Notes: generated by a model from the letters alone, not told the origin. Positions 1-9,821 are shown, numbered from the stretch's first letter. The stretch is 64,000 nucleotides of DNA from an uncultured bacterium (GCA_937958695.1 CALGNK010000013.1:1-64000), one strand, 5' to 3'. Numbers and translations: made by a program.

Positions 1-178
1 CAACCATAGGGGCTTGCAAAAGATTAGCGGTTCTAGAAATAAGAACCAGTATATTAAATAGACTAGCAGCTGTAACTACCCTACCAACCTTTACCCCAAC
101 CCATCTTACAGATAAAGATAAGGTATCCGTCATATGAATTATCCCCACCAAGATACAGGTTGCTATAAGTCTATCCAA
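1..178 (-). CDS. amj: Amj-type lipid II flippase, N-terminal part (runs off the left edge)
   Basis: Only the first 59 codons are in the window. The reading begins at TTG (178..176), five bases after a GGAGGAGA ribosome site, and overlaps the end of the pseudouridine synthase by 16 bases. It encodes a hydrophobic helix followed by the motif HMTDTLSLSVR and then SLFNILVLISRTANLLQAP, which I recognise as the N-terminus of the Amj (YdaH, DUF2837) family. Amj is a polytopic membrane protein that can replace MurJ in moving lipid II across the cytoplasmic membrane for peptidoglycan synthesis. It would be the last visible gene of the ileS operon, next to lspA and lgt, so the operon is rich in envelope functions. 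The start and family are seen or recognised; the rest lies outside the window. Confidence 0.75.
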   Translation of the reverse strand, partial: MDRLIATCILVGIIHMTDTLSLSVRWVGVKVGRVVTAASLFNILVLISRTANLLQAPMV

Positions 179-1065
179 CTTCTCCTCCGTAACTTTTCTA
201 TTAGATTTTCTATATCTTTCGGAAGAGGAGAAGAAAATTCTAATCGCTCTTGTGTTATCGGATGTAAAAAGGATAACCTAGAAGAATGTAACGCCTGTCT
301 ATCTATAAGTTTTTCTTTCTCCTCTATTCCATATACCTTATCTCCAACAACTGGATGTCCTATATAAGCTAGATGGACTCTTATCTGATGAGTTCTTCCT
401 GTCTCTATCCTAACTCTCAGAATAGAATAGTTTCCTATAACTTCTAAGACCTCATAATGAGTAACCGCTATCCTACCTGCAGGCAGTACCTTCATCTTTG
501 TCCTATCCGAAGGGGACCTCCCTATAGGAACACTTATAGTCCCGGATTTAGTTTTCCCATGAACAACTGCTATATATTCTTTGGTCACTTCTCTATCCTG
601 GATCTGCTTTACCAGATTATTGTAACTCTGAAATGTCTTTGCTAAGACCATTAATCCTGATGTGTCCTTATCTAATCTATGAACTATTCCTGGTCTAACA
701 TCATTTATAGGGGCTAAAACTGTCTTTCCTATAAGGACATTAACCAACGTTGGATCCTTTACACTGGGAGCAGGATGAACAACTAAGCCAGCAGGCTTAT
801 CTACAACTACAATACTTTCGTCTTCGTATACTATGCTTATAGGAACATCATAAGATTGCAATACGTTTTTATGAATATCTATTTCTTCAACCTTAATAAT
901 AGAATCACTTTTGACTTTAAAGCTGGGTTTAGTGATAATTCTATCATCTACACATACCTTACCGGACTCTATAATATCTTTAATCTTTTCTCTAGATAGG
1001 TCTGGAAATAATTCTTTTAAAATGATATCAAGCCGTCCTTCTTTTCCAGTTAATACTCTTTCCAT
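163..1065 (-). CDS. rluD: RluD-family 23S rRNA pseudouridine synthase
   Basis: 300 residues. An N-terminal S4 RNA-binding domain (about residues 10-70) is followed by the RsuA/RluA catalytic domain with the signature HRLDKDTSG near residue 131, whose Asp is the catalytic residue, and the RTHQIRVH motif near 225. Family members convert uridines in 23S rRNA to pseudouridine (RluD acts on the helix 69 loop; RluB/C specificity cannot be told here). The ATG start overlaps lgt by 38 bases and has no clear ribosome site, so translation is probably coupled to lgt. The first residues already belong to the S4 domain, which supports this start. It is the fifth gene of the ileS-traR-lspA-lgt operon, an arrangement common for lspA and rluD neighbours. 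Confidence 0.9.
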   Translation of the reverse strand: MERVLTGKEGRLDIILKELFPDLSREKIKDIIESGKVCVDDRIITKPSFKVKSDSIIKVEEIDIHKNVLQSYDVPISIVYEDESIVVVDKPAGLVVHPAPSVKDPTLVNVLIGKTVLAPINDVRPGIVHRLDKDTSGLMVLAKTFQSYNNLVKQIQDREVTKEYIAVVHGKTKSGTISVPIGRSPSDRTKMKVLPAGRIAVTHYEVLEVIGNYSILRVRIETGRTHQIRVHLAYIGHPVVGDKVYGIEEKEKLIDRQALHSSRLSFLHPITQERLEFSSPLPKDIENLIEKLRRRSWIDL

Positions 1066-1768
1066 ACAAGATAATAGCAGTTACCAGAATAGTCCCTAAC
1101 ATTCCCCATTGAGTTATACTTAATCCAACTATATATCTACTGTTATATCTGAGAAATTCCACTAAGAATCTATATATACCATAGAGTATTATGTATGTCA
1201 AAAATCTCTTCCCAGGCTTATCATCCCAAGCTCTAGTTACAAGAAAGAAAAAGATAATAAAAGATGCTATAGAAGAGATAATCTGAGTTGGATACCTATA
1301 AGCACCATGCATATAGACACTGTACCATGTCCTTTCTATAACCTTACCAAAACAACATCCATTAAGAAAACACCCTATTCTTGCTATGGAGTAGCCTAAC
1401 GCTATATATGGGGTCAGTATATCTGCTATGTTCCAAAATAAAAGTCTACGCCATCTCACAAAAAAGATAGTAGTTATCAAGCCAAATAAAAATGCTCCAG
1501 GCCAAGCTAAACCGCCAGACCTTATAGAAAATGCTAAACTTAAATTATTTCTATACTCACCCCAATTAGTCAAAACATACATTACTCTTGCCCCGATTAT
1601 ACCTGAGAGAATCAAAAGAATAGTTAGATCTATTATATGCTCCGGATTTGTTCCCTTCCTCTCAGATTCTCTCATAGCAAGTAAGACGCCAACAATAATT
1701 CCTAACATCACAAATACTCCCCAAGATCTTACAGTAAAATTACCAATTTGTAGTAATACTGGACGCAT
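1028..1768 (-). CDS. lgt: prolipoprotein diacylglyceryl transferase (Lgt)
   Basis: 246 residues with about seven membrane segments. Lgt moves diacylglycerol from phosphatidylglycerol to the lipobox cysteine of prolipoproteins in the inner membrane. I see the GGLxWPGAFLFG segment (the place of the HGGL motif) near residue 80 and RIGCFLNGCCFG near residue 120, the Cys-rich version of the Lgt signature found in several Gram-positive and thermophilic lineages. The start is set at the ATG at 1768, preceded by GGGAGG at six bases; a longer open frame up to 1813 has no ribosome site. The previous gene is lspA, which acts next in the same lipoprotein pathway, with a 13-base gap. Confidence 0.88.
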   Translation of the reverse strand: MRPVLLQIGNFTVRSWGVFVMLGIIVGVLLAMRESERKGTNPEHIIDLTILLILSGIIGARVMYVLTNWGEYRNNLSLAFSIRSGGLAWPGAFLFGLITTIFFVRWRRLLFWNIADILTPYIALGYSIARIGCFLNGCCFGKVIERTWYSVYMHGAYRYPTQIISSIASFIIFFFLVTRAWDDKPGKRFLTYIILYGIYRFLVEFLRYNSRYIVGLSITQWGMLGTILVTAIILYGKSINWKRRTA

Positions 1769-1781
1769 ATTAAACCTCCCT

Positions 1782-2210
1782 TTAAGAGAAAAATAGTATC
1801 GTAGCCATACCAATAAGTATGGCTATGTCAGAGATATTAAATATTGGTGAATTTAATATCTGTAAATAATCTATAACATAACCTAAAAATACTCTATCAA
1901 ATAGATTCCCCAAAATACCTGCTATCAAAACCCAAAAGCCTATAGAGAAATATAAATTCCTATAACTAACCTTTCTAAAAAGTCTAATCACAAATATAAG
2001 CGCTAAGATAGAGACAAAAATAATAAGTCCCCTCTGAGAGGGTAGAAACCCAAAAGCAGCTCCAGGATTTCTAACATGAGTTAATCTCACTAAACCATTA
2101 CCTATCAATATATCTTTAGCCAAAAGATACTTGGTAGATAATAACTTTAAAATCCTATCTAGTATCAGTATTAGAATCCCTATAATGATACCGTAACTAC
2201 TTCCTGACAC
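1782..2210 (-). CDS. lspA: lipoprotein signal peptidase II (LspA)
   Basis: 142 residues, four membrane segments. LspA removes the signal peptide of diacylglyceryl-modified prolipoproteins. The two aspartates of the catalytic pair appear in the motifs NLFDRVFLGYVID and FNISDIAI, and the NPGAAFG motif is near residue 50; the arrangement and length fit the family. The GTG start overlaps the preceding zinc-finger gene by 14 bases and its ribosome site is poor, so translational coupling is likely. Together with lgt downstream it provides two consecutive steps of lipoprotein maturation. Confidence 0.92.
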   Translation of the reverse strand: MSGSSYGIIIGILILILDRILKLLSTKYLLAKDILIGNGLVRLTHVRNPGAAFGFLPSQRGLIIFVSILALIFVIRLFRKVSYRNLYFSIGFWVLIAGILGNLFDRVFLGYVIDYLQILNSPIFNISDIAILIGMATILFFS

Positions 2211-2574
2211 TTTTTTCTTTTATGGATTTACACCTTATACACATTGTAGCATATGGTATAGCCTTCAATCTCTCTTCACCTATAGGCTTCTTACATATCT
2301 CACATACGCCATATGTCCCGTCTTCTATTCTTTTTAAGGCTAACTCAATCTGACCTAGTATATCTTTTAGAATATTCTCAACTGTTAACATATTCTCATG
2401 ATCATATACTATTGAAGCATATTCTGCTAAATGGTCATCAGAACTAGAAAGTTCTCCTATAAGTTCTATTTCACTTTTACCAAAGGAAAGCTCTTTTATG
2501 TTTTTTAACGTATGCTCTATTTCTTGTTTTTTAGCCAAAAGCAAATTTTTAAAATATTCAAGATCCATACTCAT
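2197..2574 (-). CDS. TraR/DksA-type C4 zinc-finger protein
   Basis: 125 residues: an N-terminal coiled-coil hairpin (about 1-85) and a C-terminal four-cysteine finger CEIC...CIRC (about 93-116). This layout is that of the TraR/DksA/YteA family. DksA itself inserts its coiled coil into the RNA polymerase secondary channel, but the short general members have no agreed function, so I do not name it dksA. Its start overlaps the ileS stop as ATGA, meaning tight coupling. Position between ileS and lspA is a conserved arrangement in many bacteria. Confidence 0.85.
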   Translation of the reverse strand: MSMDLEYFKNLLLAKKQEIEHTLKNIKELSFGKSEIELIGELSSSDDHLAEYASIVYDHENMLTVENILKDILGQIELALKRIEDGTYGVCEICKKPIGEERLKAIPYATMCIRCKSIKEKSVRK

Positions 2575-5345
2575 CCATCTTCACCTTCACTAACGATATT
2601 CTCTATAATAGAAACACACCTTTCACATAGATCAGGATATCTCTCATCTTTTCCAACCTCAGGGGTATACATCCAGCAACGTTGGCATTTACCGTAATCA
2701 AGTGGAACTATTTTCACGTCTATAATATTACTATCTTTATTGGCAAAAACTTCTACTTCAGATACTAAGAGTAACTCACTTAAATATTTACCAAACCTGG
2801 ATATATGAGAATATATACCTTCAGGAACAATCAACTGCAATTTTGCCTCAAGACTATTTCCTATAACCTTATTTTGTCTTGCCTCATCTAACCTTTTATT
2901 CACCTCATCTCTCACCGTAAAGAAGTATTCCCACATCTCTACTTCTTCTGAGTTAAGCATTACTGGATATTTATCAGGCCAGTCTTCAAGATGAATACTG
3001 ACCTCTTTCTTACCAGGAAGATACTGCCAAGCCTCTTCTGTAGTATGAACTACTATAGGAGCTAAGATCCTAAGTATACCTTTCAAGATATAGTATAGGG
3101 TAGTCTGAGCAGACCTCCTCTTAAACGAATTAGGTAGGTCAACATAAAGTCTATCCTTTATAACATCCAAATAGAAGGAACTCAACTGATTTACACAGAA
3201 GCTATGCACACTATGAAATACTATATGAAATTCGTATTCATCATATGCTGTTTTTACCCTATCTAGTAATTTATTCCACTCTGTTAAAATCCATTTGTCT
3301 AATATATCTAGATTATCTAAAGACACCAAATCTCTCTCTGGATCAAAGTCATATAGGTTTCCTAACATAAATCTAACAGTGTTTCTTACTTTCCTATAGG
3401 CATCCACTATCTGGTTTAGGATATTCTTAGAGACCTTTATATCTGAACGAAAATCGGAAGAGGCAACCCAAAGTCTTAACACATCTGCACCTAAGGAATT
3501 TACTATATCCTGAGGATCTATAACATTACCCAAACTTTTAGACATCTTTTTACCAGCCTCATCAACAACAAATCCATGTGTAAGAACCTTTCTATAAGGC
3601 GGAATACCTTCGGTAGCTATAGATAGAAGCAAAGATGTCTGGAACCAACCTCTATGCTGGTCACTTCCCTCTAGATACATATCCGAAGGGAACCTCAAAT
3701 CCTTATGTGTCTTTAGAACTCCAGCAAAGCTCGAGCCTGAATCAAACCATACATCCATTATATCCTTTTCTTTTACAAAATCTTTAGCGCCGCACTCTGG
3801 GCAGGTAGTTCCTTCTGGAAGTAATTCCTCAGCTGAATACTTAAACCAGGCATCTGATCCTTCCCTTTCAAAAACTTTAGCTATATGTTCTATCACATTC
3901 TCATCCAGGAGAGGTGAATTACAGTCCCTACAATAGAAAATGGGTAGAGGGACTCCCCAAATTCTCTGTCTAGAGATACACCAGTCTGGCCTTACCTCTA
4001 GCATACCAACCATTCTATTCTTACTCCAAGGTGGAATCCATTCAACGTTATCTAGACTCTTCAATGCTTTATCTCTAAAGCTATTGACATCTATAAACCA
4101 CTGCTCAGTCGCCCTAAATATAACAGGCTTTCTACATCTCCAACAGTGAGGGTAATCATGGTTAACAGTACCACTGTATAAAAGTTTCCCATCATTTTCC
4201 AAATAAGATATAATAATCTTGTTAGCCTCTATTACATTAATTCCTTTAAGGCCCAAGGTCTCTGTAGTAAATCTTCCTAATTCATCGACAGGAGAAAGAA
4301 CTGGTAGATTATACTTTAGACCAACTTCATAATCTTCTGGTCCATGGCCTGGTGCAGTATGAACCAAACCAGTTCCTTCATCTGTTGAAACATGCTCACC
4401 CAAAATAAGAGGGACTTCTCTGTCCTCAAAAGGATGTATCGCCTTATAATCCTCCAGATCTTTACCTGAGAATTCTCCAAGTATAGTTACATCCTTCCAG
4501 CCTACAAGTTCCTTAACAGCAGAGAGTCTGTCTTCTACGAGGATGAATCTCTTTTTATCCGCTTCTATAAGAAGATACTTTGCATTTGGATTTAAGGCTA
4601 TCGCGGTATTTCCGGGAAGAGTCCAAGGAGTTGTAGTCCATATAGGTATATAGATAGGTGCTTTATCTTTAAGAATACTATACGAACCACCATCTAATAC
4701 TAATCTGAAAGAAACTATTATAGATGGAGATGTAACCTCTTTATACTCTATCTCAGCCTCTGCTAAAGATGTCTCACAGTGATAACACCAATATACTGGT
4801 TTTAATGCCCTATAAACTAGATTTCTTCTTACTAATTCCTTAAATACCCTTATCTGTGAGGCTTCGTAACCTGGATCAAAAGTTACATATGGATTATCCC
4901 AATCTCCAATTACACCTAACCTCTTAAATTCCTCTCTCTGTCTATCTATATATTTACTAGCAAAATTCTTACATTCTTTTCGCCATTCTAGAGGGTCTAT
5001 AGACCTTCTATCTCTCTTAGTCGTCTTAGCTACCTGTTGTTCTGTTGGAAGTCCATGGGTATCCCAGCCTGGAACGTAAGGAGCATCCTCTCCTAAAAAT
5101 GTGTGGTATCTTACAATAATATCCTTCATTATTTTGTTTAAAGCTTGCCCCATATGTATGTCCCCATTAGCGTAAGGAGGACCATCATGTAGTATAAACT
5201 TAGGCTTACCTACCCTTTTCTCCCTTATTAATTTATATAATTCTATCTCACTCCAATATCTCTGTATCTCCCTCTCCTTTTCAGGGAGATTAGCCTTCAT
5301 TGCAAAGTCTGTTTTTGGTAGATTTAGAGTTTTACTATAATCCAT
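2571..5345 (-). CDS. ileS: isoleucyl-tRNA synthetase
   Basis: 924 residues, class I aminoacyl-tRNA synthetase that charges tRNA-Ile in the cytoplasm. The HIGH-type motif (PYANGDIHMG) lies at about residues 57-66 and KMSKS around residue 600. The CP1 editing region has the expected GTGLVHTAPGHG motif, and a bacterial-type C-terminal zinc finger CQRCW...CERC is present. Start ATG has AGGAGGCG eight bases upstream. It is the first gene of a six-gene envelope/translation operon. A good promoter (TTGTAT, 17 bases, TATAAT) sits 28-56 bases upstream. No T-box leader is visible. Confidence 0.97.
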   Translation of the reverse strand: MDYSKTLNLPKTDFAMKANLPEKEREIQRYWSEIELYKLIREKRVGKPKFILHDGPPYANGDIHMGQALNKIMKDIIVRYHTFLGEDAPYVPGWDTHGLPTEQQVAKTTKRDRRSIDPLEWRKECKNFASKYIDRQREEFKRLGVIGDWDNPYVTFDPGYEASQIRVFKELVRRNLVYRALKPVYWCYHCETSLAEAEIEYKEVTSPSIIVSFRLVLDGGSYSILKDKAPIYIPIWTTTPWTLPGNTAIALNPNAKYLLIEADKKRFILVEDRLSAVKELVGWKDVTILGEFSGKDLEDYKAIHPFEDREVPLILGEHVSTDEGTGLVHTAPGHGPEDYEVGLKYNLPVLSPVDELGRFTTETLGLKGINVIEANKIIISYLENDGKLLYSGTVNHDYPHCWRCRKPVIFRATEQWFIDVNSFRDKALKSLDNVEWIPPWSKNRMVGMLEVRPDWCISRQRIWGVPLPIFYCRDCNSPLLDENVIEHIAKVFEREGSDAWFKYSAEELLPEGTTCPECGAKDFVKEKDIMDVWFDSGSSFAGVLKTHKDLRFPSDMYLEGSDQHRGWFQTSLLLSIATEGIPPYRKVLTHGFVVDEAGKKMSKSLGNVIDPQDIVNSLGADVLRLWVASSDFRSDIKVSKNILNQIVDAYRKVRNTVRFMLGNLYDFDPERDLVSLDNLDILDKWILTEWNKLLDRVKTAYDEYEFHIVFHSVHSFCVNQLSSFYLDVIKDRLYVDLPNSFKRRSAQTTLYYILKGILRILAPIVVHTTEEAWQYLPGKKEVSIHLEDWPDKYPVMLNSEEVEMWEYFFTVRDEVNKRLDEARQNKVIGNSLEAKLQLIVPEGIYSHISRFGKYLSELLLVSEVEVFANKDSNIIDVKIVPLDYGKCQRCWMYTPEVGKDERYPDLCERCVSIIENIVSEGEDG

Positions 5346-5372
5346 TCTTCGCCTCCTAAAAATCTTGCCAAA

Positions 5373-5401
5373 ATTATAGCATGATAAAATATCTAATACA
5401 A
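5373..5401 (-). promoter_or_regulatory. promoter of the ileS operon
   Basis: On the minus strand a -35 TTGTAT (5396-5401) and -10 TATAAT (5373-5378) are separated by 17 bases, giving a start about 20 bases before the ileS ribosome site. The remaining intergenic stretch 5402-5611 holds no gene that I can support, only a 16-codon open frame on the plus strand. Confidence 0.65.
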
Positions 5402-5611
5402 GTAAAGATTAGGAACAATTATACTATATAATTTTATCATAAGAGATCTTTATTGAGGTGTAAAAGATATGTGGCGTATAAAATGTAAAGGTCCTGATAG
5501 AAACATATTTTCTAGGTAGTAAGGCACAATTTTATTTCGGATTTTTAGAAAAGAGGAAAAGATATTTTATAGAAAAAAGGAATATCTCCTCTCTTGCTAA
5601 AAGATATGATA

Positions 5612-5645
5612 GAAAATATAAAAAGGGGGACTAGCGTCCCCTTTT
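5612..5645 (-). terminator. intrinsic terminator after xylB
   Basis: Minus-strand hairpin with stem GGGGAC/GTCCCC, extended by AAAA/TTTT around a bulge, loop of four bases, followed by TTTTTATATTTT. It overlaps the xylB stop codon and closes the six-gene operon that begins at 13559. Confidence 0.8.
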
Positions 5646-7149
5646 ATAAGCCGAATCTAAAATCTTCTTTCAAATCACTGTATAGTTTCTTATATAGAGG
5701 ATACAATTCCTCGTAAACCTTTACCCAGTCAGGATCTGGTTCAGTTATATCTGTTATCTTTACAATACTCTCAGTTGCCTCTATAACACTATTAAATTGT
5801 CCCGTACCAACCGCACTTAAGAGAGCGGAACCAAAAGCAGCACCTTCTGTAACATTTATAGTTGCAACCGGAAGCTGAAAGATACTAGCTAATATCTTTC
5901 TCCATAATGGACTCCTTGCTCCTCCTCCTGAAACCTTAACCATATTGGGTTTTACACCAAGTTCTCTTAAGATATTGAGAGAATCGTTCAATCCAAAGGA
6001 GATTCCTTCAATGATAGCCCTTACAAAATGAGGTCTACTGTGATTTAAGCCTATACCAAAGAATACACCTCTGGCAAATGGATCTGAATAGGGACATCTT
6101 TCACCTGTAAGGTATGGGAGGAATAAAAGCCTTTCCGATCCTGGCTTTATCATTTCTGCCTCTGCAGTAAGTATCTCATATGGATCTTTATTCAAGAGTT
6201 TGGCAATACTTATCTCCATTTCGCTAAATGTATCCCTATACCATCTTAGAGACCCTCCAGCAGAAAGCATAACTCCCATTATGTGCCACATACCAGGAAC
6301 AGCATGACAGAATGTATGTGTCCTTAATCTTGGATCCACAAAGACTCTATCTATGGCTGAAAAGACTACCCCTGAGGTACCAAGAGTTACAGATGTATCA
6401 TAAGGATGAACAATTCCCATCCCTACCGCTTGAGCTGCCTGGTCTCCTCCACCTCCGACTACGGGGATACCTTCCTTTAATCCTGTCTCTTCTGCTACCT
6501 CTTTAGTTATATATCCAGTTATCTCCGGACTCTCGTAACACTTTGGGAACAGTTCTGGTGAAAGTTCCATTGCATCTAACATTTCCTTAGACCAAGTTCT
6601 ATTCTTTACATCAAATAGAGCAGTTCCGGAAGCATCTGAAACTTCTGTAGCATATTTTCCTGTCAACTTAAATCTTATAAAATCTTTTGGAAGCAGAACT
6701 TTTCTAACTCTATTAAAATTCTCAGGCTCATTCTTCTTTAACCATACTATTTTGGGAAGAGTAAAACCTGTAAGAACAGGATTGGCGATCCATTCTACAA
6801 CCTTATCACCAAACTTTTCCATTATCTCTTCAACTTCTCTATATGTGCGTTGGTCATTCCAAAGTAGACAGGGCCTTATAACATTACCCCTATCATCCAA
6901 AAACACAGAGCCATGCATCTGACCAGTTAATCCTATACCCTTTATCTCTTTGGAATCTATATTCCTGATAGCCTTTCTGATAGCCACTTTAGTTGCAGAC
7001 CACCATTCCTGAGGGTCCTGTTCTGTCCATCCTGGATTAGGGGTATAAAGAGGATATTCTTCTTCCCCTTTACTTACCACTTCACCATCCTTATCTACTA
7101 AAAGGACCTTAACACCACTTGTTCCAAGATCTATACCTATAAAGAACAT
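5644..7149 (-). CDS. xylB: xylulokinase (FGGY family)
   Basis: 501 residues, the usual length. FGGY carbohydrate kinase that phosphorylates D-xylulose to D-xylulose 5-phosphate for the pentose phosphate pathway. The N-terminus GIDLGTSGVKVLLVD is the first phosphate-binding motif; WTEQDPQEWW, GLTGQMHG and the C-terminal VSGGGARSPLWRKILA motif are typical of XylB. Start ATG follows GGAGG at ten bases. It is the last gene of the operon and is followed directly by a terminator. No xylose isomerase or xylose importer lies nearby, so the physiological substrate could be another ketopentose. Confidence 0.92.
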   Translation of the reverse strand: MFFIGIDLGTSGVKVLLVDKDGEVVSKGEEEYPLYTPNPGWTEQDPQEWWSATKVAIRKAIRNIDSKEIKGIGLTGQMHGSVFLDDRGNVIRPCLLWNDQRTYREVEEIMEKFGDKVVEWIANPVLTGFTLPKIVWLKKNEPENFNRVRKVLLPKDFIRFKLTGKYATEVSDASGTALFDVKNRTWSKEMLDAMELSPELFPKCYESPEITGYITKEVAEETGLKEGIPVVGGGGDQAAQAVGMGIVHPYDTSVTLGTSGVVFSAIDRVFVDPRLRTHTFCHAVPGMWHIMGVMLSAGGSLRWYRDTFSEMEISIAKLLNKDPYEILTAEAEMIKPGSERLLFLPYLTGERCPYSDPFARGVFFGIGLNHSRPHFVRAIIEGISFGLNDSLNILRELGVKPNMVKVSGGGARSPLWRKILASIFQLPVATINVTEGAAFGSALLSAVGTGQFNSVIEATESIVKITDITEPDPDWVKVYEELYPLYKKLYSDLKEDFRFGL

Positions 7150-7153
7150 ATCC

Positions 7154-9820
7154 CTAGAAACCTCCTTCCAGTATTATATATACCTTAGTTGGATATTCAC
7201 TCTCTAAAGGTTTTGAGATGCCTAATCCTAGGCTTAATGGTACCACGCCATATTCTAGTGATGTGGAAATGCTCAGTTCTACACCAATACAACTTCTCAA
7301 TCTAGCAGTATAGACATCATTTCCTGCAGCTCCAGACTCTATATAAAACCTAGTCTTAATATCCTCGAGAAAGATCTCTCCAAGTTTTAATCCTCTGTAT
7401 ATATTAATAATAGGTTTCTCTAACCATATGCTTCCAGCAATGGCAATAGAGCCTTTGTCTACTTCAGCTTCATAACCATGAAGGACAAAAGGTCCATCCT
7501 TACCTCCTAAGCTAAAACAATCAGGGATATTACTAATACCTAGTGCCAAGTTTATGCCAATTGATGGTTGCAGAGTTCCTGGTCTACTTATTCTGCCCTT
7601 CCAAGAACCTATAGTAGCTATAAAACTTGTATTTGGATTTAAACTTAGTTCTGTATAGAGTAGAGTATCCTTCCTTAAAATAAATTGATCATTCCCATCT
7701 ATACTGCTGTAGTTCCATTGTCCAAATAGACTATAGTTCGAAATACTCGAACCGACCCTAGCTAGCCCTAAATATAGATTTTCCGCATCAAAGAGAGAGA
7801 CCTTCAATGGAAAAGATAAATATAGTATCTCGGTATCTTTGTATCCATCGTAGTTTATGTTTAGATTCAATGTAAGGTTATAAAGACTTCTAGAATAGTC
7901 AAGAGAAAAGGTGGGGACATTTTGAAATATATCATAAAGAAAGGTAATAGAGTACGTATTGAATTCTAGGTAATCTTGTCCATAAGTAAAGAATCCAAAG
8001 GGTAAGGGTATCCAAAATTTAGGAAGTATGTAATCTAAAGGCCTATAATCCTTTACTTTATATGAAACATTCATCCCTTTAGTAATTTTAGGGATCTCTT
8101 CTCTTTTTATCTCTACCTCTTTCCAAATACTAGGGTTATACTCCATGGCATATACATCATAACCCTCATAGCTATAGCCTACAAAGATAATCTTATCTTC
8201 GGTTATGGTTGATTCAAAAGCACCACCAAACAGATTTGTTATCCTATAAAACTTTTCTATTTCTATATCATAAGCGTAAAGATTATAAATGCCAGATCTG
8301 TCAGAAGAGAATATTATATACCTTCCATCCTTAGAAAACTCTGGAGAACCATCAGTAGCTTTGTCAGAGGTTATCTGTTTAAGAGTCCTTTTCTCTAGAT
8401 CTAATAGATAGATATCTTGGTATCCTCCCCCCTTCCAGATAGATAAAGCTAAGAACTTCCTGTCTGGAGAGATACTCATACCTTTTATCTGGGTATCTCT
8501 TGAGAAAGAGAGGAGATTAGATATAGCACCAGAATTTAAGTTCATCATTTCTATATCTACCTTACCTGAATCCCTCCTTAAGAAAAGGAGAAGATCTTCT
8601 GAGAGGAATACAGGATTATATGCTCTAAGGCCTCTTGTAAGCCTTTTTTCAGACTTAGTTTTTAGGTCTAGTCTATAAAGGTCTAGATATAGATTAAATA
8701 TATCTGTATAATCAATCTTCGAGTAGATAGCATATCTTCCATCTGGAGAAATGGCAGATTTACCGTATATTTCACCCTTAATTAGGAACGTATCTTGTTT
8801 AGTCTTTAATTCTAGTAGTCTTAAGCCGGGCATATAGTAAGGATTAGAAAAATGATATAATACAAAGGTTCCATCAGATGATGCCACTGGACCAAAGGTT
8901 ATATATCCCCACCTTGTAAGTCTTTCAGAATTAGTAACCCCCTCCCTCTTGATGTCTTCTATCTGCTTTTCATACTTTGAACCCACATAGTTCTTCCAAT
9001 CATTCCAAAGAGTCCTATAATCTATTCCCAATACCTTTTTAATGGCTATATCAGGACCCATAAGGATTGGTATATAAGAACTGGTAAGCTCACTTATCTT
9101 CTTTAGCTTATCTTCTCCATACTTCTTAGCAATGTATTCAAAGATACTTCCTCCATAGAGATATACTGCGCTCCCAAGAGGCCAGCTATCTAAAGAACCA
9201 TAACTACAAACTTGGTCAGGTTCTAATAGTTTATTATTTCTGTACATCTCCCTAAGATACATATCAAAGAGTGTATCGTTTGCCCTTCCTCCAGATGCAT
9301 AATATGTCTCTGCATAGACGGTATAGCCTTCAATCATCCAATAGGGAAGAAACTGATTAGGGATTATAATCCTTCCAAGGAATTTCCTGAAGTCTTCATT
9401 GATTCCCCTTACCTGGTCCAGATGGAGTATGTGCATATACTCATGAGTAATGACCAGTCTAAGCCAAGAATCAAATTTACTCCCAATCTCTAATTCATTC
9501 GGATTTGTTAGCCATATTCTTATAGATTTATCTAAGGGGTTAGTTAAACCATTAGTAAAATCACTATTATCGAGAAGAATGATTGCAGTTTTGTCCTTAG
9601 AGGAAGGTTCTATAAACTTGCTGAGAGAATCATGAACATCCTCTGCTATTATGCTTGCCTCTTCTGCTATATCTTCAAAACCTTCTGGATAAATGATGAT
9701 AAAATGACTAGTCTCCATAACCTTCCAATGATAAAAAGGATTTATCTTTTGGGCATAAACCAAACTTGAAAACAAAGAAAAGATTAATGTTAAAGATAAT
9801 AACTTAAAAAGGAGTTTCAT
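7154..9820 (-). CDS. secreted HExxH peptidase/TolB-type propeller protein with barrel-like C-terminus
   Basis: 888 residues. A signal peptide (residues 1-23, ending VYA-Q) is followed by a peptidase-MA-like domain with THEYMH (126-130) and a downstream glutamate in WMIEGYTVYAE (164), the gluzincin arrangement of zinc ligands. Residues about 300-590 hold repeats of the TolB/WD40-like type (SPDGRYAIYS, SPDRKFLALS, SKDGRYIIFSSDRSG). The last 270 residues are alternating polar and aromatic strands rather like an outer-membrane beta-barrel or surface-antigen domain, ending in GGF. I infer an outer-membrane-anchored protease or sensor. It starts one base after the nadA stop. Substrate unknown. Confidence 0.75.
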   Translation of the reverse strand: MKLLFKLLSLTLIFSLFSSLVYAQKINPFYHWKVMETSHFIIIYPEGFEDIAEEASIIAEDVHDSLSKFIEPSSKDKTAIILLDNSDFTNGLTNPLDKSIRIWLTNPNELEIGSKFDSWLRLVITHEYMHILHLDQVRGINEDFRKFLGRIIIPNQFLPYWMIEGYTVYAETYYASGGRANDTLFDMYLREMYRNNKLLEPDQVCSYGSLDSWPLGSAVYLYGGSIFEYIAKKYGEDKLKKISELTSSYIPILMGPDIAIKKVLGIDYRTLWNDWKNYVGSKYEKQIEDIKREGVTNSERLTRWGYITFGPVASSDGTFVLYHFSNPYYMPGLRLLELKTKQDTFLIKGEIYGKSAISPDGRYAIYSKIDYTDIFNLYLDLYRLDLKTKSEKRLTRGLRAYNPVFLSEDLLLFLRRDSGKVDIEMMNLNSGAISNLLSFSRDTQIKGMSISPDRKFLALSIWKGGGYQDIYLLDLEKRTLKQITSDKATDGSPEFSKDGRYIIFSSDRSGIYNLYAYDIEIEKFYRITNLFGGAFESTITEDKIIFVGYSYEGYDVYAMEYNPSIWKEVEIKREEIPKITKGMNVSYKVKDYRPLDYILPKFWIPLPFGFFTYGQDYLEFNTYSITFLYDIFQNVPTFSLDYSRSLYNLTLNLNINYDGYKDTEILYLSFPLKVSLFDAENLYLGLARVGSSISNYSLFGQWNYSSIDGNDQFILRKDTLLYTELSLNPNTSFIATIGSWKGRISRPGTLQPSIGINLALGISNIPDCFSLGGKDGPFVLHGYEAEVDKGSIAIAGSIWLEKPIINIYRGLKLGEIFLEDIKTRFYIESGAAGNDVYTARLRSCIGVELSISTSLEYGVVPLSLGLGISKPLESEYPTKVYIILEGGF

Positions 9821-9821
9821 C

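Noticed and set aside
5469-5519. 16-codon frame after GAGGTG on the plus strand between ileS and xylB
   Set aside because: Very short, no promoter that I can see, no regulatory gene downstream on that strand.
5346-5611. possible T-box or other riboswitch before ileS
   Set aside because: The leader from the promoter is only about 30 bases long, too short for a T-box.
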